A DNA stretch of 64,000 bases. Source: Pomacea canaliculata (lineage: Eukaryota > Mollusca > Gastropoda > Architaenioglossa > Ampullariidae). Positions 22,640-34,370 of the stretch are shown here, in pieces (the stretch's first letter is position 1; each line of letters begins with the position of its first letter). The notes beneath the pieces are model-generated. The model was not told the origin of the DNA and searched no databases. It saw only the letters and a list, made by a program, of their open reading frames with translations. The translations under genes were made by a program, and so were the position numbers. The stretch is taken from the NCBI RefSeq assembly GCF_003073045.1, contig NC_037592.1, positions 1,523,371 through 1,587,370 of the forward strand, written 5' to 3'.

Positions 22640-25405
22640 AAGGTCACGGTGACGTCAACATACGAAATGAGAGCGTGTAGCAGGTAGACAACACGTGTAG
22701 ACAACAGTGTAGACACGTCACGTGGACAACACAACACAAACCATGTACACGTGACACACACAGACAAGCAATATATGTACACATCATGGACATTAAGCAC
22801 TGTAGACTACAACACACATGTAAACATTAAACACCTACTGGACATGTTATAAGCGATTCAACAACGAAGAGTGATGAACGAGTGTGTGTGTGTGTGTGTG
22901 CATGAGTTTCTGTGTCTGTGTGTTTGATTGTGTGTTCACACACCGACATAAGGCAGGACGCAAAACCTTAACTGAGTGTGGACCGAGATAAGTGTCTACT
23001 CTCATTTTGAAACATGAAATCTTCAAAGTTCTGACAACACTTGTTGTTACATTACATCCCAGAATACAACACGTGTCATCTACTGACCTGCAGGAGCCGA
23101 CACACCGTCTGAGCACAAAACTCTGATCTTCCTTCCTTCCGCCAACAGCAGCCGTGTCAACAACTGTGTATCCGCCATGTCACAACAGTCTAGTGTCACA
23201 GCTGTGTCATCACCGTGTAATAGGAAGCCTGGTGTCACAGCTGTGTCATCACCGTGTAACAGAAGCCTGGTGTCACAGCTGTATCATCACCGTGTAACAG
23301 AGCCTGAGTGTCACAGCTGTGCTATCAGTTGCGTAAGAAGATTCTGTGGTCACAGCTGTGTCATCAATATGTACCAAGAACACAGAACAAACACACAGAC
23401 TGGGAGCAGAGAGTGGACACACCAGCACGTGTAGTACGTCACACTACGTCACACAAGTAACATCACACTAAGTGACAGATGTCCAGTGAAAGTATTCCAG
23501 ACTGTTCTGCACAGCTCATGATGGTGCAAGCAGTCAGGTGATCTTTGAACATCGATGTCAGTCCGCGATGATCAGAGGATGAACTCAGGTCAAGTCCAGC
23601 TCGCCACACCCTGCTTCCCTCCAAACCTCAGGCTGCGGGTAGGTTTCGGATAAACTTTTCGATATATTTGTGTCATGCCGGCAGAAACTCGCCTTTCATT
23701 ACCCGGATATACTTATCTTCTAGAAGAAAGTGTTTTTGTCTACTTCCTTGTCTTGATGTCGATGGACTGGTGGATTCATCGGGTGTTTGCGCTTGTTGCT
23801 TTGTTGTTTGTTTTCCTGTAGTCATTCTCCATCAGCTGTAAAGGTTACAGTTTCCTACTGAGGGACATCTATGTTTTTTTCTTTTCCTTTTAAAAATGTC
23901 ATTTTGTTTCTGGCAATATTTCTGCTGCCTCTTTCATATTTGTTTCCGTCTTTTGTTCGTTAGCTGTTATTTATTGCATCGTATTTGTCTTTCCTTTATT
24001 TGCTTTTTTAATTTTTATTTTCACTCTTTCATTTTCTCACATTTCTTTGACAACATTTTGTACTTTTTTCTTGTATACATCTTCTTCTAAATAGTTTCTT
24101 TTCATGATAGTTCCAGTGTTTTCGCCTTGTTTTTGATGATGTCTGATGCACTGCAGGTGTACAATACGATTCCTACATGTGCTGTAAAGTAGTTACAAAT
24201 ATTTCATTCAGTTCGGTCTTCGTAAGAGAAGATGACATGAACTGTCTTTCACTCGTGTCTCGCCTGACTGGGTGTTGCACATTCCCATGTGTGTGTAGCT
24301 GCAGGGGATGGACAGGCTCTTCAATCATCCTGCTGTGACCTGCGGTCAACACCAGGGTCTAGCAGGGTCTAGGGATGGAGGCGACGTAGGAAGGGGTGAG
24401 TGCACAGGGAGTAAGGGGAGGAGGGAGGAGGGTTATTTATTAAAGAGTTCTAAAGAGAGAAATTTATAAAAGGTGAGGGGGGGAGAGTGGAAAAATAGGG
24501 AAGGGGTCAGCGAGTCCCGAGAAACCAGTTTAACAGTTCAACAGCTTCATAAACTTTATTCTGACTGTTTCATGTACATCATGTGGTGCACGATCAAACA
24601 CGCCATCATGAATTTGTTCTGATTGTCATGTAAACATGGAATAAAGCATCGTTATACAGTTACAGTTTTATAATTTTATTTTTACAACATTAGTTAAGTG
24701 TGTTTCCTATTAGTAAATTTGAGCAAAAAGAACATTTATTTAATTTAAAAGAGAAGGGGGGAGAAATGCAGAAGAATGTTGAAAGTATTCCACCAAGGGT
24801 TCAAACATGTGGCTGATATTTGACAAATAACTGTAGCTAAGTGTAGTCAGAAGCACAGTTCAAACCGACCAGTTGTAATGTATAAAAACAAGGATTAAAG
24901 CCGATTACAGAAACAGTAAAACAGTTCTGATTTCAGTTGTAGGAAGTCAACCCTAGAAACTTTAGAACCGGTTATAACAAGCCAACACTTCAAATGATTA
25001 CAGAGATGAATAGAAGCTTCTGTCTGGGAGAGCGATGGACAGACAGGTAGACAGAAAGACGAGTAGGTGACCAAAGGACAGACACAAGAGAAGAAATTGA
25101 CCACATTCCCCAAAAGTAGATGAGGCTGGTACTTATGTTTCCGGGGAAACTCGCTAGAGAAGGGAGACAACACTGAAGGAGCGAATAGTGTGCTGAGAGT
25201 GATTACTCCCCTTGGAGCATCTCGCCTTGGGTTTAGTTTAGCGAGTCGAATAGAGTGTCGTTGATCTTGACATGTCTTTGAGTGAAGGTCCTAATGCATC
25301 TGGAACCCATCCCCGGAGAGCCCGATCTTTCTTGTTTTTCCCCCCATGTATGCCTATATTTAAACAAATATTTTCATACTTCAGGTATTATGTAACGCCC
25401 GATGT
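22640..25405. other. Spacer between cholinesterase-like gene and glycosidase-like copy A
   Basis: Contains a short GT run at about 22881-22900, the tandem repeat listed separately at 23186-23365, T-rich sequence around 23870-24090 and purine-rich sequence around 24400-24510. I found no exon. Confidence 0.45.
23186..23365. repeat. Tandem repeat, 37-38-bp unit, about four copies
   Basis: Units start GGTGTCACAGCTGTGTCATC and continue ACCGTGTAACAGAAGCCT. The last copies are diverged. Confidence 0.85.
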
Positions 25406-25409
25406 ATTA

Positions 25410-25632
25410 TGCAACAGTAAGGTGACCAGACCTTTCGGGGGCGAAAGCGGGACACGTGCCGATGATGGTGTCGTCACCGTCAAAGAACGCCGAAAAAAAG
25501 TGATTTTTAAAGACAAGCTGGACATTTGATGGACTTGCTAGAAAGCCAGAAAGCGGGACATTGGGCTTCCCGCCCGATGAGCAGGCGGGACAAGAGGTTA
25601 AAAGCGGGACGTCTGGTCACCTTATGCAACAG
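25410..25632. mobile_element. hAT-type MITE with 8-bp target-site duplication
   Basis: A 207-bp element (25418-25624) starts TAAGGTGACCAGACCTTTCG and ends GCGGGACGTCTGGTCACCTT plus A, giving matching inverted ends (TAAGGTGACCAGAC / GTCTGGTCACCTTA). It is flanked by a perfect 8-base duplication, TGCAACAG, at 25410-25417 and 25625-25632. Eight-base duplications are diagnostic of the hAT superfamily. It carries no transposase. It lies just downstream of the stop of copy A, on the 3' side. Confidence 0.92.
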
Positions 25633-25716
25633 CAACATTGACAGACAAATAATTTCCTGAAAGAGATTAATAAAGATGTTTTGAATTTGTATTTGTTAGT
25701 AAACAGAATCAAAGTT

Positions 25717-28700
25717 CTAGTGTGCCGCACAGCCATCCCGCGTCAGACTTGCGACAGCTTTTCCGTCCGGTCCGATGACGACGACCACTTTGCAGTAGAC
25801 GTTGTTCCAAAAATAGCCAAAGGTCACGACCTCGCCCACAGCGCCCTCCAGCACCAGCTCCATGGTGTCGGGCAGCACGTTGATGTCCAACACGCGCTCA
25901 CGTGACATGGGCACGAACTTGCCCTCTTCGCCGTAGATGACGACCTCGACAGACCCCCTGTAACAGGCGAGGTGAGTACACGTGACATGATGCTGTGGTC
26001 TCGTGACTTTGTAGTCTACTGAAGTGTTTGTGAGCTCGACTGAGGCTGACACACCCACAGCTGTGTGATAGCAAGATGAGGATTTTTGTATTGGGAGTAG
26101 ATGATTCTCCGCTGAGCTTTACATTATTATGTTTATTCTAATTATATATAATATTAATTAATTACAGACACAAAAAGAAAGGAACACAAATGGTTACTGA
26201 TGTAGAAGACTGTTACAACACAATTTAAACTGACTACGACTTGCATCAAAAAAGACATTGCAATTTCTCTGATGTAAGAAAACCCACTCTACGAGGGAGT
26301 GTGTCAGTGCGCGCGCGCGTGTTTGTGAACAAGCTGTCAAACAGGTAAATACGCAGGTGAACAGGCCAAACGACAGTCAACACTTGATACAAGCAAAGAA
26401 GCTGACTATCAGACAGGCGGGAGGAGACCGGAGGCACTGACCCCAGGCTGTAGCGCGGGCTGGTGTAGTACAGACAGAAGTGTTGTCGTCCACACTGAGT
26501 GCTAATACTGACAGGTGAGGCACTGGAGAAGGCAGACAGCACTGGAGCACCTGGCGTGGATTTGCGGGTCATCACCACACCTGGATTAAACTGCAAGAGC
26601 AGGTGCAGTGAACAGTTTGTCTTGAAACCTCATCAGTCTTAGCCCACAACAACATCAGGTCACAGTTTTAAGTAAGAAAGGCCAGAGAAAACAAAGTTTA
26701 CTACCAAACTACAGTACAGAGCAAACATGTCTTTTTACAGATTTCAGCATTCTGATGTCGGTTAACCCAAGAAACTCACGAAGTCAAAGCCTGCATCGGA
26801 AGGTGAAAGTGGAAAGTTGTCCTCCATGGCCGCCGCTAGGATGATGCCAAAGGTGTCCGAGGCGCCGATGGTGGAGTAGGTGGTCCACACCTGGCCTGCA
26901 GGTCCACTTCCGGGCCACGCCGCCTGTCAGCAGGCAAAAGGTCAATTTGTGTGTGTGTTATGAATGATTTTGGTATGTGTACGTGTGTGCGTTGGTGTGA
27001 GAGTGCAGACAATACCTTCCGGTACATGACCTTCACCTTGCCTGAGGCCTCACCTGCCAGATCTGCTTGTCGATGGCCGTGGCTGGCTTATCTGGCTGCA
27101 GGATTTTTCCGTCTGCACGACAACACCTGTTGGAACAAGTTTATGTTTATCCAAACGCACTTTTTTATCGTGTAAGCAAACATTCGATATCTAAAATACA
27201 AAGCTACACTGCTGCCACTGTCACGAGCTGTAACAACCGTTGCTAAAAATAATCTACTACTTACTGTAAAAGCGTGTCCACCCGAGTGTATCCTATCATG
27301 TCGCTTGGCCCCACGGGACCGGTACTCAGGGTGGCCACCGCTGCCTGGAGTTCTCCGTTGGGTTCAGAAAGATCTAACAACAAGTAACACATTTTGTGTG
27401 AGTAAAATGCACCTGTAAATACGTTGAGTGTAAAATGTTTACAAAAATACAAACAGATAATTTACTGACCTCTTCACAATATTTCAACAGCGAAAGATAC
27501 AAACATAGTTATCAGTACTGGCAATGTTGGCAATATAAACTATAGATATTAAACATTAATGTTCAAACGATGCTTGTAGTGAACTGTGGGTGAAGCCTTG
27601 ACACAGACTGGCAAAGATTGTTTATTTGCGTGTCTGTATATGTGTATGCACGTATGAAGAATAACATTTGTGAGCAATGAACAAACTCAGTCCTCACTGT
27701 AGCGGTTGCCCGGCTGATACTCTGCCGTCCAGAAAGTGTCTTTAAACGGCGCGATTCCCATAGCGTATGCAAAGATGGAGGTCACGCCAATCATCCACTG
27801 GTCACTTCCGGCGCGATAGTCGCCACTGACTCGCGCCTGCGACACGCAGCAGAAAAGGGAAGAAGTAAGAGTGAGTTCAGATTATACCAACACTTTAGTG
27901 GACTCTCGCAGCATCCATTGGCAACAGAAATATGAGCGCCGCACTTTATGATGTGAACAGAATCACACTTCACACCGACTGTAGTGTGTGAATGTGAACA
28001 ACTCTTTGTTCATGTGTGTGTGTGTAAGCGGGGTGATATTGGTTTGTACACACCCCGCATGTATTCACAAGGGTGTTGGTGTCTCTAGTCTGTGTTCAGG
28101 TGACAATGTTCACGTGACTGAGTATTTCTGAGTCATTACCTGTGTGACAACAGGGATCTCCAGGGTCTGCAGGGCGTGTCTGGGGTAGGACAAGCAGTAC
28201 TGGATGGTCAGGTCCACGGCACGCGCTGCCTCCCCCATCTGCATCAGCCACGTCCTGGCCACGTCCACTGAGGTCAGCGTGGCGTTGAGGCCGGCGAACT
28301 CTCGGTTCAGCCAGTCCTGAGTACAAACAGTCTCGCAACCTTTCACTAACTGCCTAATAGGCAACAACCTTTAATTTTAGTGGAGAAGTACTGCTTATAA
28401 AGAGTTGTCATAGTGATATTCCGATTAACTTTTCCTGTTGTTTGAGAGTGAGAGCATCTGAGCTCTGTGTGTGTGTGTGTGTGGTTGTTATCTACTTTGT
28501 GTGTAAACAGTTGATAACAAGTAGGTAAAGTCTGCATACCTGTTCGTAGACTATAAGACCCCAGGTTCGTGCTTGCTCAAACAGGTACATCCAAAAAGAC
28601 TGAAAACAGGTGTTACACAGTTAGAAAGTCGGCGAGATAGAAAGACAAAAGAAAACTTGCCAGGACGACTAAACGCAAATATCAACATCACTAACTCAAG

Positions 28701-31700
28701 AGGCCAGAAAAGCAAAAATTATTAGATATTCTCCCTAATTCCTTCTTTTTCTCGAGCCTGATAATAAATTTACAAACAAATATGTGTCTCAGTGTCCGCA
28801 TGTGACGAAAGGCTCTGTTGTAAATTCTCTGTATCACGAGGGCCATACGACGATTGATAGAAAGAAAGAAAGATAGACAGACATATAGACAACCAGACAG
28901 ATGGGATGATGGGCGTGGCAGACACCTGTCAGGTGGAAAGACTCACCAGATCCTGAGGTATGGCCTTTTCTTTCTCCACAATAAAGTTGAAGTTCCCCCC
29001 GTTCTGCTTGGCGTAGGGAGTTTTAGATGACCTGCACAGACAGTGAGCAACCTTTTGAACTTCGACCTCTTTGAAAGGTTGTACTGACTAATGCTCGTGT
29101 AAACTATTGACATTTAATGAAGAACCTTACAAATCCCAATGAGTAGCTGTTGAACCTAGAAAATGCGAAATATTTCATCAGAAATTGACTAAGCCATTGA
29201 ATGTTCTTGCTTTTCCTTGCTTTTTTAATTTCTTTTACTCATTTTCTTTCCTTCATATTATTATTGTCTGTATTTTTTACTTTCTTTTCTTTTCCCTAGG
29301 AGACCTTTAGGAGACGGATATCTATGAGTATTTTTCTTCTATTTTTTTCTTTCTTAATTGTTGTATTCTTTTTGCTCAGAGTTTTGTTCCTGAACTAAAT
29401 ACAAACCGCCATGTCTGTGTACTTACCAGTATCTGTTGTGTGCTGCCACCGGCCACTCTGTTTTGTTGAAAATATACCTGAAATATTAACAAATGACACC
29501 AGGAGATATTTCAAAATTCACAAACATCAAGAATTCATGACATTCAGATTACACATGAAATATTAAAACTATGCACATAATATTAAATATTAAGCAAACT
29601 TAATTCTTTTACATCAAAGCTGAAAAAGAAACTGAGTAAACCTGAATGAATACTTTTCCTGAGAATCGTGTAAACTTTACAAAAGTAGTTGTGTTATCAC
29701 TCTTGAATTTGTTTAATGACATTATCATATTGCAAATCAAAAATGATGGAGAATGTTTGCAATCCAAAATTCAGAAAATAAAATAAGTACAGTTTGTAAA
29801 AACATTGAACTGAAAAAATATGTTGAAAATGGCAATTTCTCTTCTAAGTCACAACACTTAGAATTCTGCAAACATTATCTGCTGGTCTAGAATTATTCAT
29901 AGTGCAGCTGTGCAACTGTCTCATTTGGTGTTGTTGATTTGTTATTGATACATTTCAGCTGCGATAAAGTTTATTATTGATGTATGGCTACGTTTGGTGT
30001 TATTTGTATTTACATATTGCAGTTGTTAAACGGGTACGATGGCAATATTTTACTTGACTGCTGATAGCTGTCACCAGTTCTAACAAGAAACATTTTCTTG
30101 ATTCGCACGCTCAAGAATGTTTATTGTCTTATGCTTGTAATTATTTCAGGAATAATCCCATGTATGTGTGGTGTTAACATTTAATATCAAACTACAATTC
30201 GTAGAACAGAAATAAATGTGACTTTACTGGAAGCCGTCAGGTGCAATGTCTGGCATTGGTGTCCACGTCAGCACTCCACCCTGGGGACCTTTCGGGTAGA
30301 ACCAACTGTCATACTGCACGTACCTGCAACAGTTTGATTAACAGTGATGAGGGCACGGACACGATGGCATGGCATTCACTCACACATATAAAGTATGACA
30401 TGGCATTCACTCACACACCATACGCACATACACACTCACTCACACACACACTCACTCACACACATACACACTCACACACACTCTCTCACACACACCACAC
30501 ACTCACTCTCACACACACACACACACACTCACACACACACTCACACACACTCTCTCACACTCACACACACACACCACACACTCACTCACACACACTCTCT
30601 CACACACACTCTCTCACACTCACACACACACACTCTATCTCACACTCTCACACACACACACTCACAGACTCACACGCACACACTAACACACACTTACATA
30701 TACACGCACACACACACACTCACACACTCACACAGAGGTATGGAGTGAGTCTGATGTCGACTACCTGTACGGGAGGCTGACGGAGTCGGCGTAGTTCTTG
30801 ATGTCCAGGATGGTTTGCTCGTAAGTCTTGTTGGGCTCCGTGGCGTAGTAGTAGTAGGCGCCTGCACGGCAGCAGCACTGGTTCATTACTGGTTCATTAT
30901 GTCATCGTATGAAACTCATAAGACATCAGTTTTCTGTTGCTGACTCATTCAGTGTCAAACTAAAATTACCGATGTTTAGCCGCGACACAAACAATTACAA
31001 ACACAAGTACAACACTGCACAAAACCAACCTCCGTCCGTCCAGTACCCGATGTAGTTTAGTGTCAGGTCAGCTTGTCTGTAGATGCTCTCTTTGTCATAG
31101 TAAAATTGCATGAAGCTCCCCCACTCGGAGAAGACCTGAAAAATACAATTCTTTCTCAATGTGTATTTATTTGTTGGGAGTTTTTTTTATTGGTGAGACT
31201 ACTGCTGTGAAGCCACCTCAGCCATTGTCTGTGTCACAGTGAACAAAGCATGGCTCAGTCGCTATGAACATGTTTCAATCACTGCGAGCATCTTTAGTCC
31301 ATGAACAGGACACAGTCCGAGAGAAACTGTGCAGCTTTGAAAATATGAATAAAGTCCATGTGAACATGTGTACACTTCATGTCCACATGATGTTTCCGTG
31401 TTTTATGACTAAATTCATTTTTATGTTTGTTCTATTTTAGACGTCGAATCACGCAGTCATTGTGTTCCACACATGTTAACTACTTATTAATAAATCACAG
31501 TAACACCGAGGATGAGGTTTTGCCCTCTACAAACGTCCTTCACTGCAAGATAAACACTCTACAAGCTACAGCACGGGGAAAGAAAACATTACACGGGTAC
31601 CTGATTGATCCCTGTGTACCCGTAGTACACAATCGTTTCATACTGATAACCTGTGGGCACGACATCCACGCCGCCCATGACACCCCATCTGACACGGAAA

Positions 31701-33236
31701 TATTCATCCATACTTCGAGATGCAGACATGAACTGTGAGAGGAACAAATAAAATGCTTTCAACACTGTCAGTGGATCATCATCATCATCGTCATCGTCGT
31801 CGTCGTCGTCATCGTCATCGTCATCGTCATCATTTTATGAAGTGACACGTAATCGAGTAACTTACACCTGAGAAAGGGGAGATAATGATGACGTTTCCGC
31901 CTTGATCAAAGAGCGCCAGTGGTCCGCCCGCTATACCTCCTGATAAAAGCACGTGGTAACCATCCCACCTGAGACATGATATCACACAAGGTGGTTACAT
32001 TTCACATTTTCCTTAATGTGAATATGTGCTGAGCATCACAAATGTAGCAGCGTTGTTAACACCTGGACTTTACAATACACATCTACACATACACAGAGTA
32101 GTACACAGTGGTATTAACACCTGGACTTTACAATACACATCTACACATACCTATGTATGTACACAGAGTAGTACACAGTGGTATTGGCACACACACACAC
32201 ACACATATAATACATACACACACACTCACACAGAAAATAAATCTTTACAAGAAATAAATTTAAAAATAACCTCTCGACATGACTACTACTAGATTTTTTA
32301 CTGTTTGTGATGCAGGCCATAAAGACAAGTTTGTGACCTGTCTCCTTGTCTCACCTGCCTATCATGAAATTGCTTCCAAACATGTCGCCCTGGTAGCTCA
32401 GGTAGCCCATGTCCGTCTGGTTGAGAGGTACTTGGAAAGACGGAAAACCGGAGATGACGTCATCCACCTTCCCATAGGACGATCTCTGGGTACCGTTTAT
32501 AAACCTCTAGAAAGAGGAAACAAGCTGCTATGGATTCCCTGTTTGTAGTTTACACAAGTTCAAAAAGTTAGAAACTGAAAATCCGTTATAGTTTCTCTCT
32601 CATTATACTAACCTGCTGGAAGACAACAAGCGGAAGTGGAGGATTTGTCCAAGACTTTGCGCATGTCTGGAAACTTGTAGTTCCGGCCAAGTACAGGAAA
32701 CATTCTGTCATCCACTCGCCCACTTTATCCCGTCCGCCATCATACTCCACCTGCACCAGCCTCAGCGACCCGTCCTCCGTGGTGTAGTTCTGACCCTCGG
32801 TGTACACGAAGGTCGGCGACCCTTGCAGCCAGAGTTTCTCCCCCTGAGTAAAGGTGTAGTGACCCTGGAGGTCCATGAAGAAAACCATAGGAACTGGTGC
32901 TCTCCCCTTGTTTTCATGGCCTGTTGGTCCGTGAAGAAAAACGTGGTTAGAATGGTTTGATGCTGATAAATAAATTGTAAAACAGAAAGTTTACCTGTCA
33001 GGACAAGGAACAGCGCGGTGGCTGACGGTCCAGTTACTCAACGATTTGATTGCTTCACTGACTACAACGATGTGAAATAACATCACGAGGATAAAGTAAA
33101 GAGCTGCGATGAAGATGACGATGACAAAAGACGAGACCCTTAAGGAGAGTAAGAAGGCGAGAAAAGAGTGAAGCAGACCTGGACTGGAGGACACGAGGCC
33201 CCACAGCAAAGCCAAGACACACAACATGGCCGCCAT
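25717..33236 (-). CDS. Secreted TIM-barrel glycosidase-like protein, copy A (18 exons, intact)
   Basis: Exons, minus strand: 33236-33179, 32920-32613, 32506-32355, 31968-31866, 31732-31601, 31135-31030, 30861-30765, 30323-30228, 29477-29427, 29031-28947, 28599-28540, 28316-28140, 27836-27698, 27373-27265, 27126-27054, 26923-26780, 26590-26442, 25957-25717. All introns are GT/AG, all phases match, and the total is 2280 nt (759 aa). There is a signal peptide (MAAMLCVLALLWGLVSSSP). The N-terminal part is beta-rich (SNFMIGRWDGYHVLLSGG, GNVIIISPFSG). The centre looks like a TIM barrel: LNYIGYWTDGGAYYYY, YVQYDSWFYPKG, LTWTPMPDIAPDGFQ, WGLIVYEQDWL. The C-terminal part is again beta-rich. Sandwich-barrel-sandwich order and the DSWF...W...PDGF and YEQDW motifs recall clan GH-D/GH31-like alpha-glycosidases, with the Asp residues as candidate catalytic groups. 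I cannot assign a named family. It is probably extracellular or lysosomal; substrate unknown. Two paralogues lie upstream on the same strand. Confidence 0.85.
26280..26330. repeat. Short GC-alternating microsatellite in intron 17 of copy A
   Basis: A GTGCGCGCGCGCGTG tract at about 26308-26322, followed by ordinary intron sequence. Confidence 0.6.
30398..30735. repeat. (CA)n/(CACACTCT)n microsatellite, intron 7 of copy A
   Basis: About 340 bases of CACACA mixed with CACTCTCT and CACTCA blocks, between exons 7 (30861-30765) and 8 (30323-30228). Long Thr/His frames across it are not genes. Confidence 0.95.
31770..31832. repeat. (CATCGT)n trinucleotide-type microsatellite, intron 4 of copy A
   Basis: ATCATCATCATCGTCATCGT with further CGT/CAT triplets. 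Confidence 0.95.
32067..32225. repeat. Two-copy tandem repeat (~75 bp) plus CA run, intron 3 of copy A
   Basis: The segment GTATTAACACCTGGACTTTA with CAATACACATCTACACATAC and ACAGAGTAGTACACAGTG is duplicated. A short ACAC run follows at 32189-32204. Confidence 0.7.
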
Positions 33237-33285
33237 CGTCTTGAGGTGAGCACCGGACAGGTGAGTGTGTCCTGGCCTGTCACCG

Positions 33286-33297
33286 CCTCTTATACTG
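33286..33297 (-). promoter_or_regulatory. Candidate TATA box of copy A
   Basis: The minus strand reads AGTATAAGAGGC, with TATAAG at 33294-33289, about 55 bases upstream of the ATG at 33236. Copy B has the same AGTATA...TAAG type of box upstream of its start, which supports both. Confidence 0.5.
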
Positions 33298-33479
33298 ACA
33301 GTGTCGCTGCTGTAGACAGGAGATAGCAGTCTATCCACTTCATCCACAAGCCTTGAGCACTTTTTTTTAATAATAACTATTTACTCATAATATGTTTTCG
33401 ATAACGGGGCGATACGACATGAAGGTCAGGTCAGGAACAAGAGATTCTAGTGATAACTGTACAGTGAGCAGCGAGACTT

Positions 33480-33520
33480 AACAGACAGACAGACAGACAG
33501 ACAGACCAACAGACAGACAG
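33480..33520. repeat. (ACAG)n microsatellite at the left border of the long-TIR element
   Basis: ACAGACAGACAG repeats directly abut the left terminus of the large inverted-repeat element. The right flank starts CAGACAG. Confidence 0.9.
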
Positions 33521-34370
33521 CACCTTATCCGCCTGGGTGTATCCCCACTCAGTGCGGTGAGAGTACCGCCAGAGTGGCCGAGTGACCACAAGACATCGGC
33601 CCACGGTCAGAGTGTATGTTGCCATACTCCAGACTTCTACCAATCACAGAGCACAGCTACGCTAGCTTACATCCAATGTGGCGACTCGCTTTGTGGCCTT
33701 TTGCCATTCAGTCGATGCTGCATAGACCTTGTCATTTTTGTTTGACATAGTCGTATTCATGTTTTATTGTAATTTTGTGTAGGTGGAGACGTGGTAAACA
33801 CAAATTTTCTAAATAAAAATTTATCGATACTTAAACGTTGAAGTCGAACTTCCGGTTTCACATTTACGATATCGGGATTGTTTATATTTCTCCTCTCTCT
33901 TGTCATAGGAATTCGCTATTATAGGCATCTTATATATAATAAGTAGAGAAAATAGATCTTAATAAAATCACGTCTACCATCCCCCCCCCAAAAAAAAAAA
34001 CAAACAACAACAACCAAAACAAATGCAGGGTTCATAACAACATTGCGTCGTCTGCTGTAAACTGAGGCAGCGAACGATATATATTATATCTGCTTAAATG
34101 CTCTTTCAAAGGACCTTTCGAAACGTGTTTAATCATAAGTGCAATTATTTTCTCCGTCAGCTGTAATTCAATAGCATACATAAATTAAGAAATGGATCTG
34201 AATGAAATTACTTAAATACTTGGGTCAGTAACTATGGAATAAAAAATGCGTGGGTCACACAGAAACAGTACGGAATAATTACTTCAGGCGTTTTCTTATG
34301 TTATTTATTGAGTCCTATTGGGATTATCTTATTTTAATGCAATTTTTTAAATATCAGCTTGAATTCTCTA
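33521..34370 (+). repeat. Left terminal inverted repeat of the ~11-kb element
   Basis: Matches the reverse complement of 43652-44503. It contains a stretch GCCAGAGTGGCCGAGTGACC (33569-33588) that resembles a tRNA A-box region, but there is no convincing B-box. Confidence 0.85.

Noticed and set aside
30241..30780. 179- and 117-codon His/Thr/Ser-rich open frames
   Set aside because: They are translations of the CACACTCT microsatellite in intron 7 of copy A and have no homology or start context.
33431..33745. Short coding gene shared by 33557-33745 (+) and 44279-44548 (-)
   Set aside because: The identical peptide is explained by the two arms of the inverted repeat; there is no domain and the frame is short.
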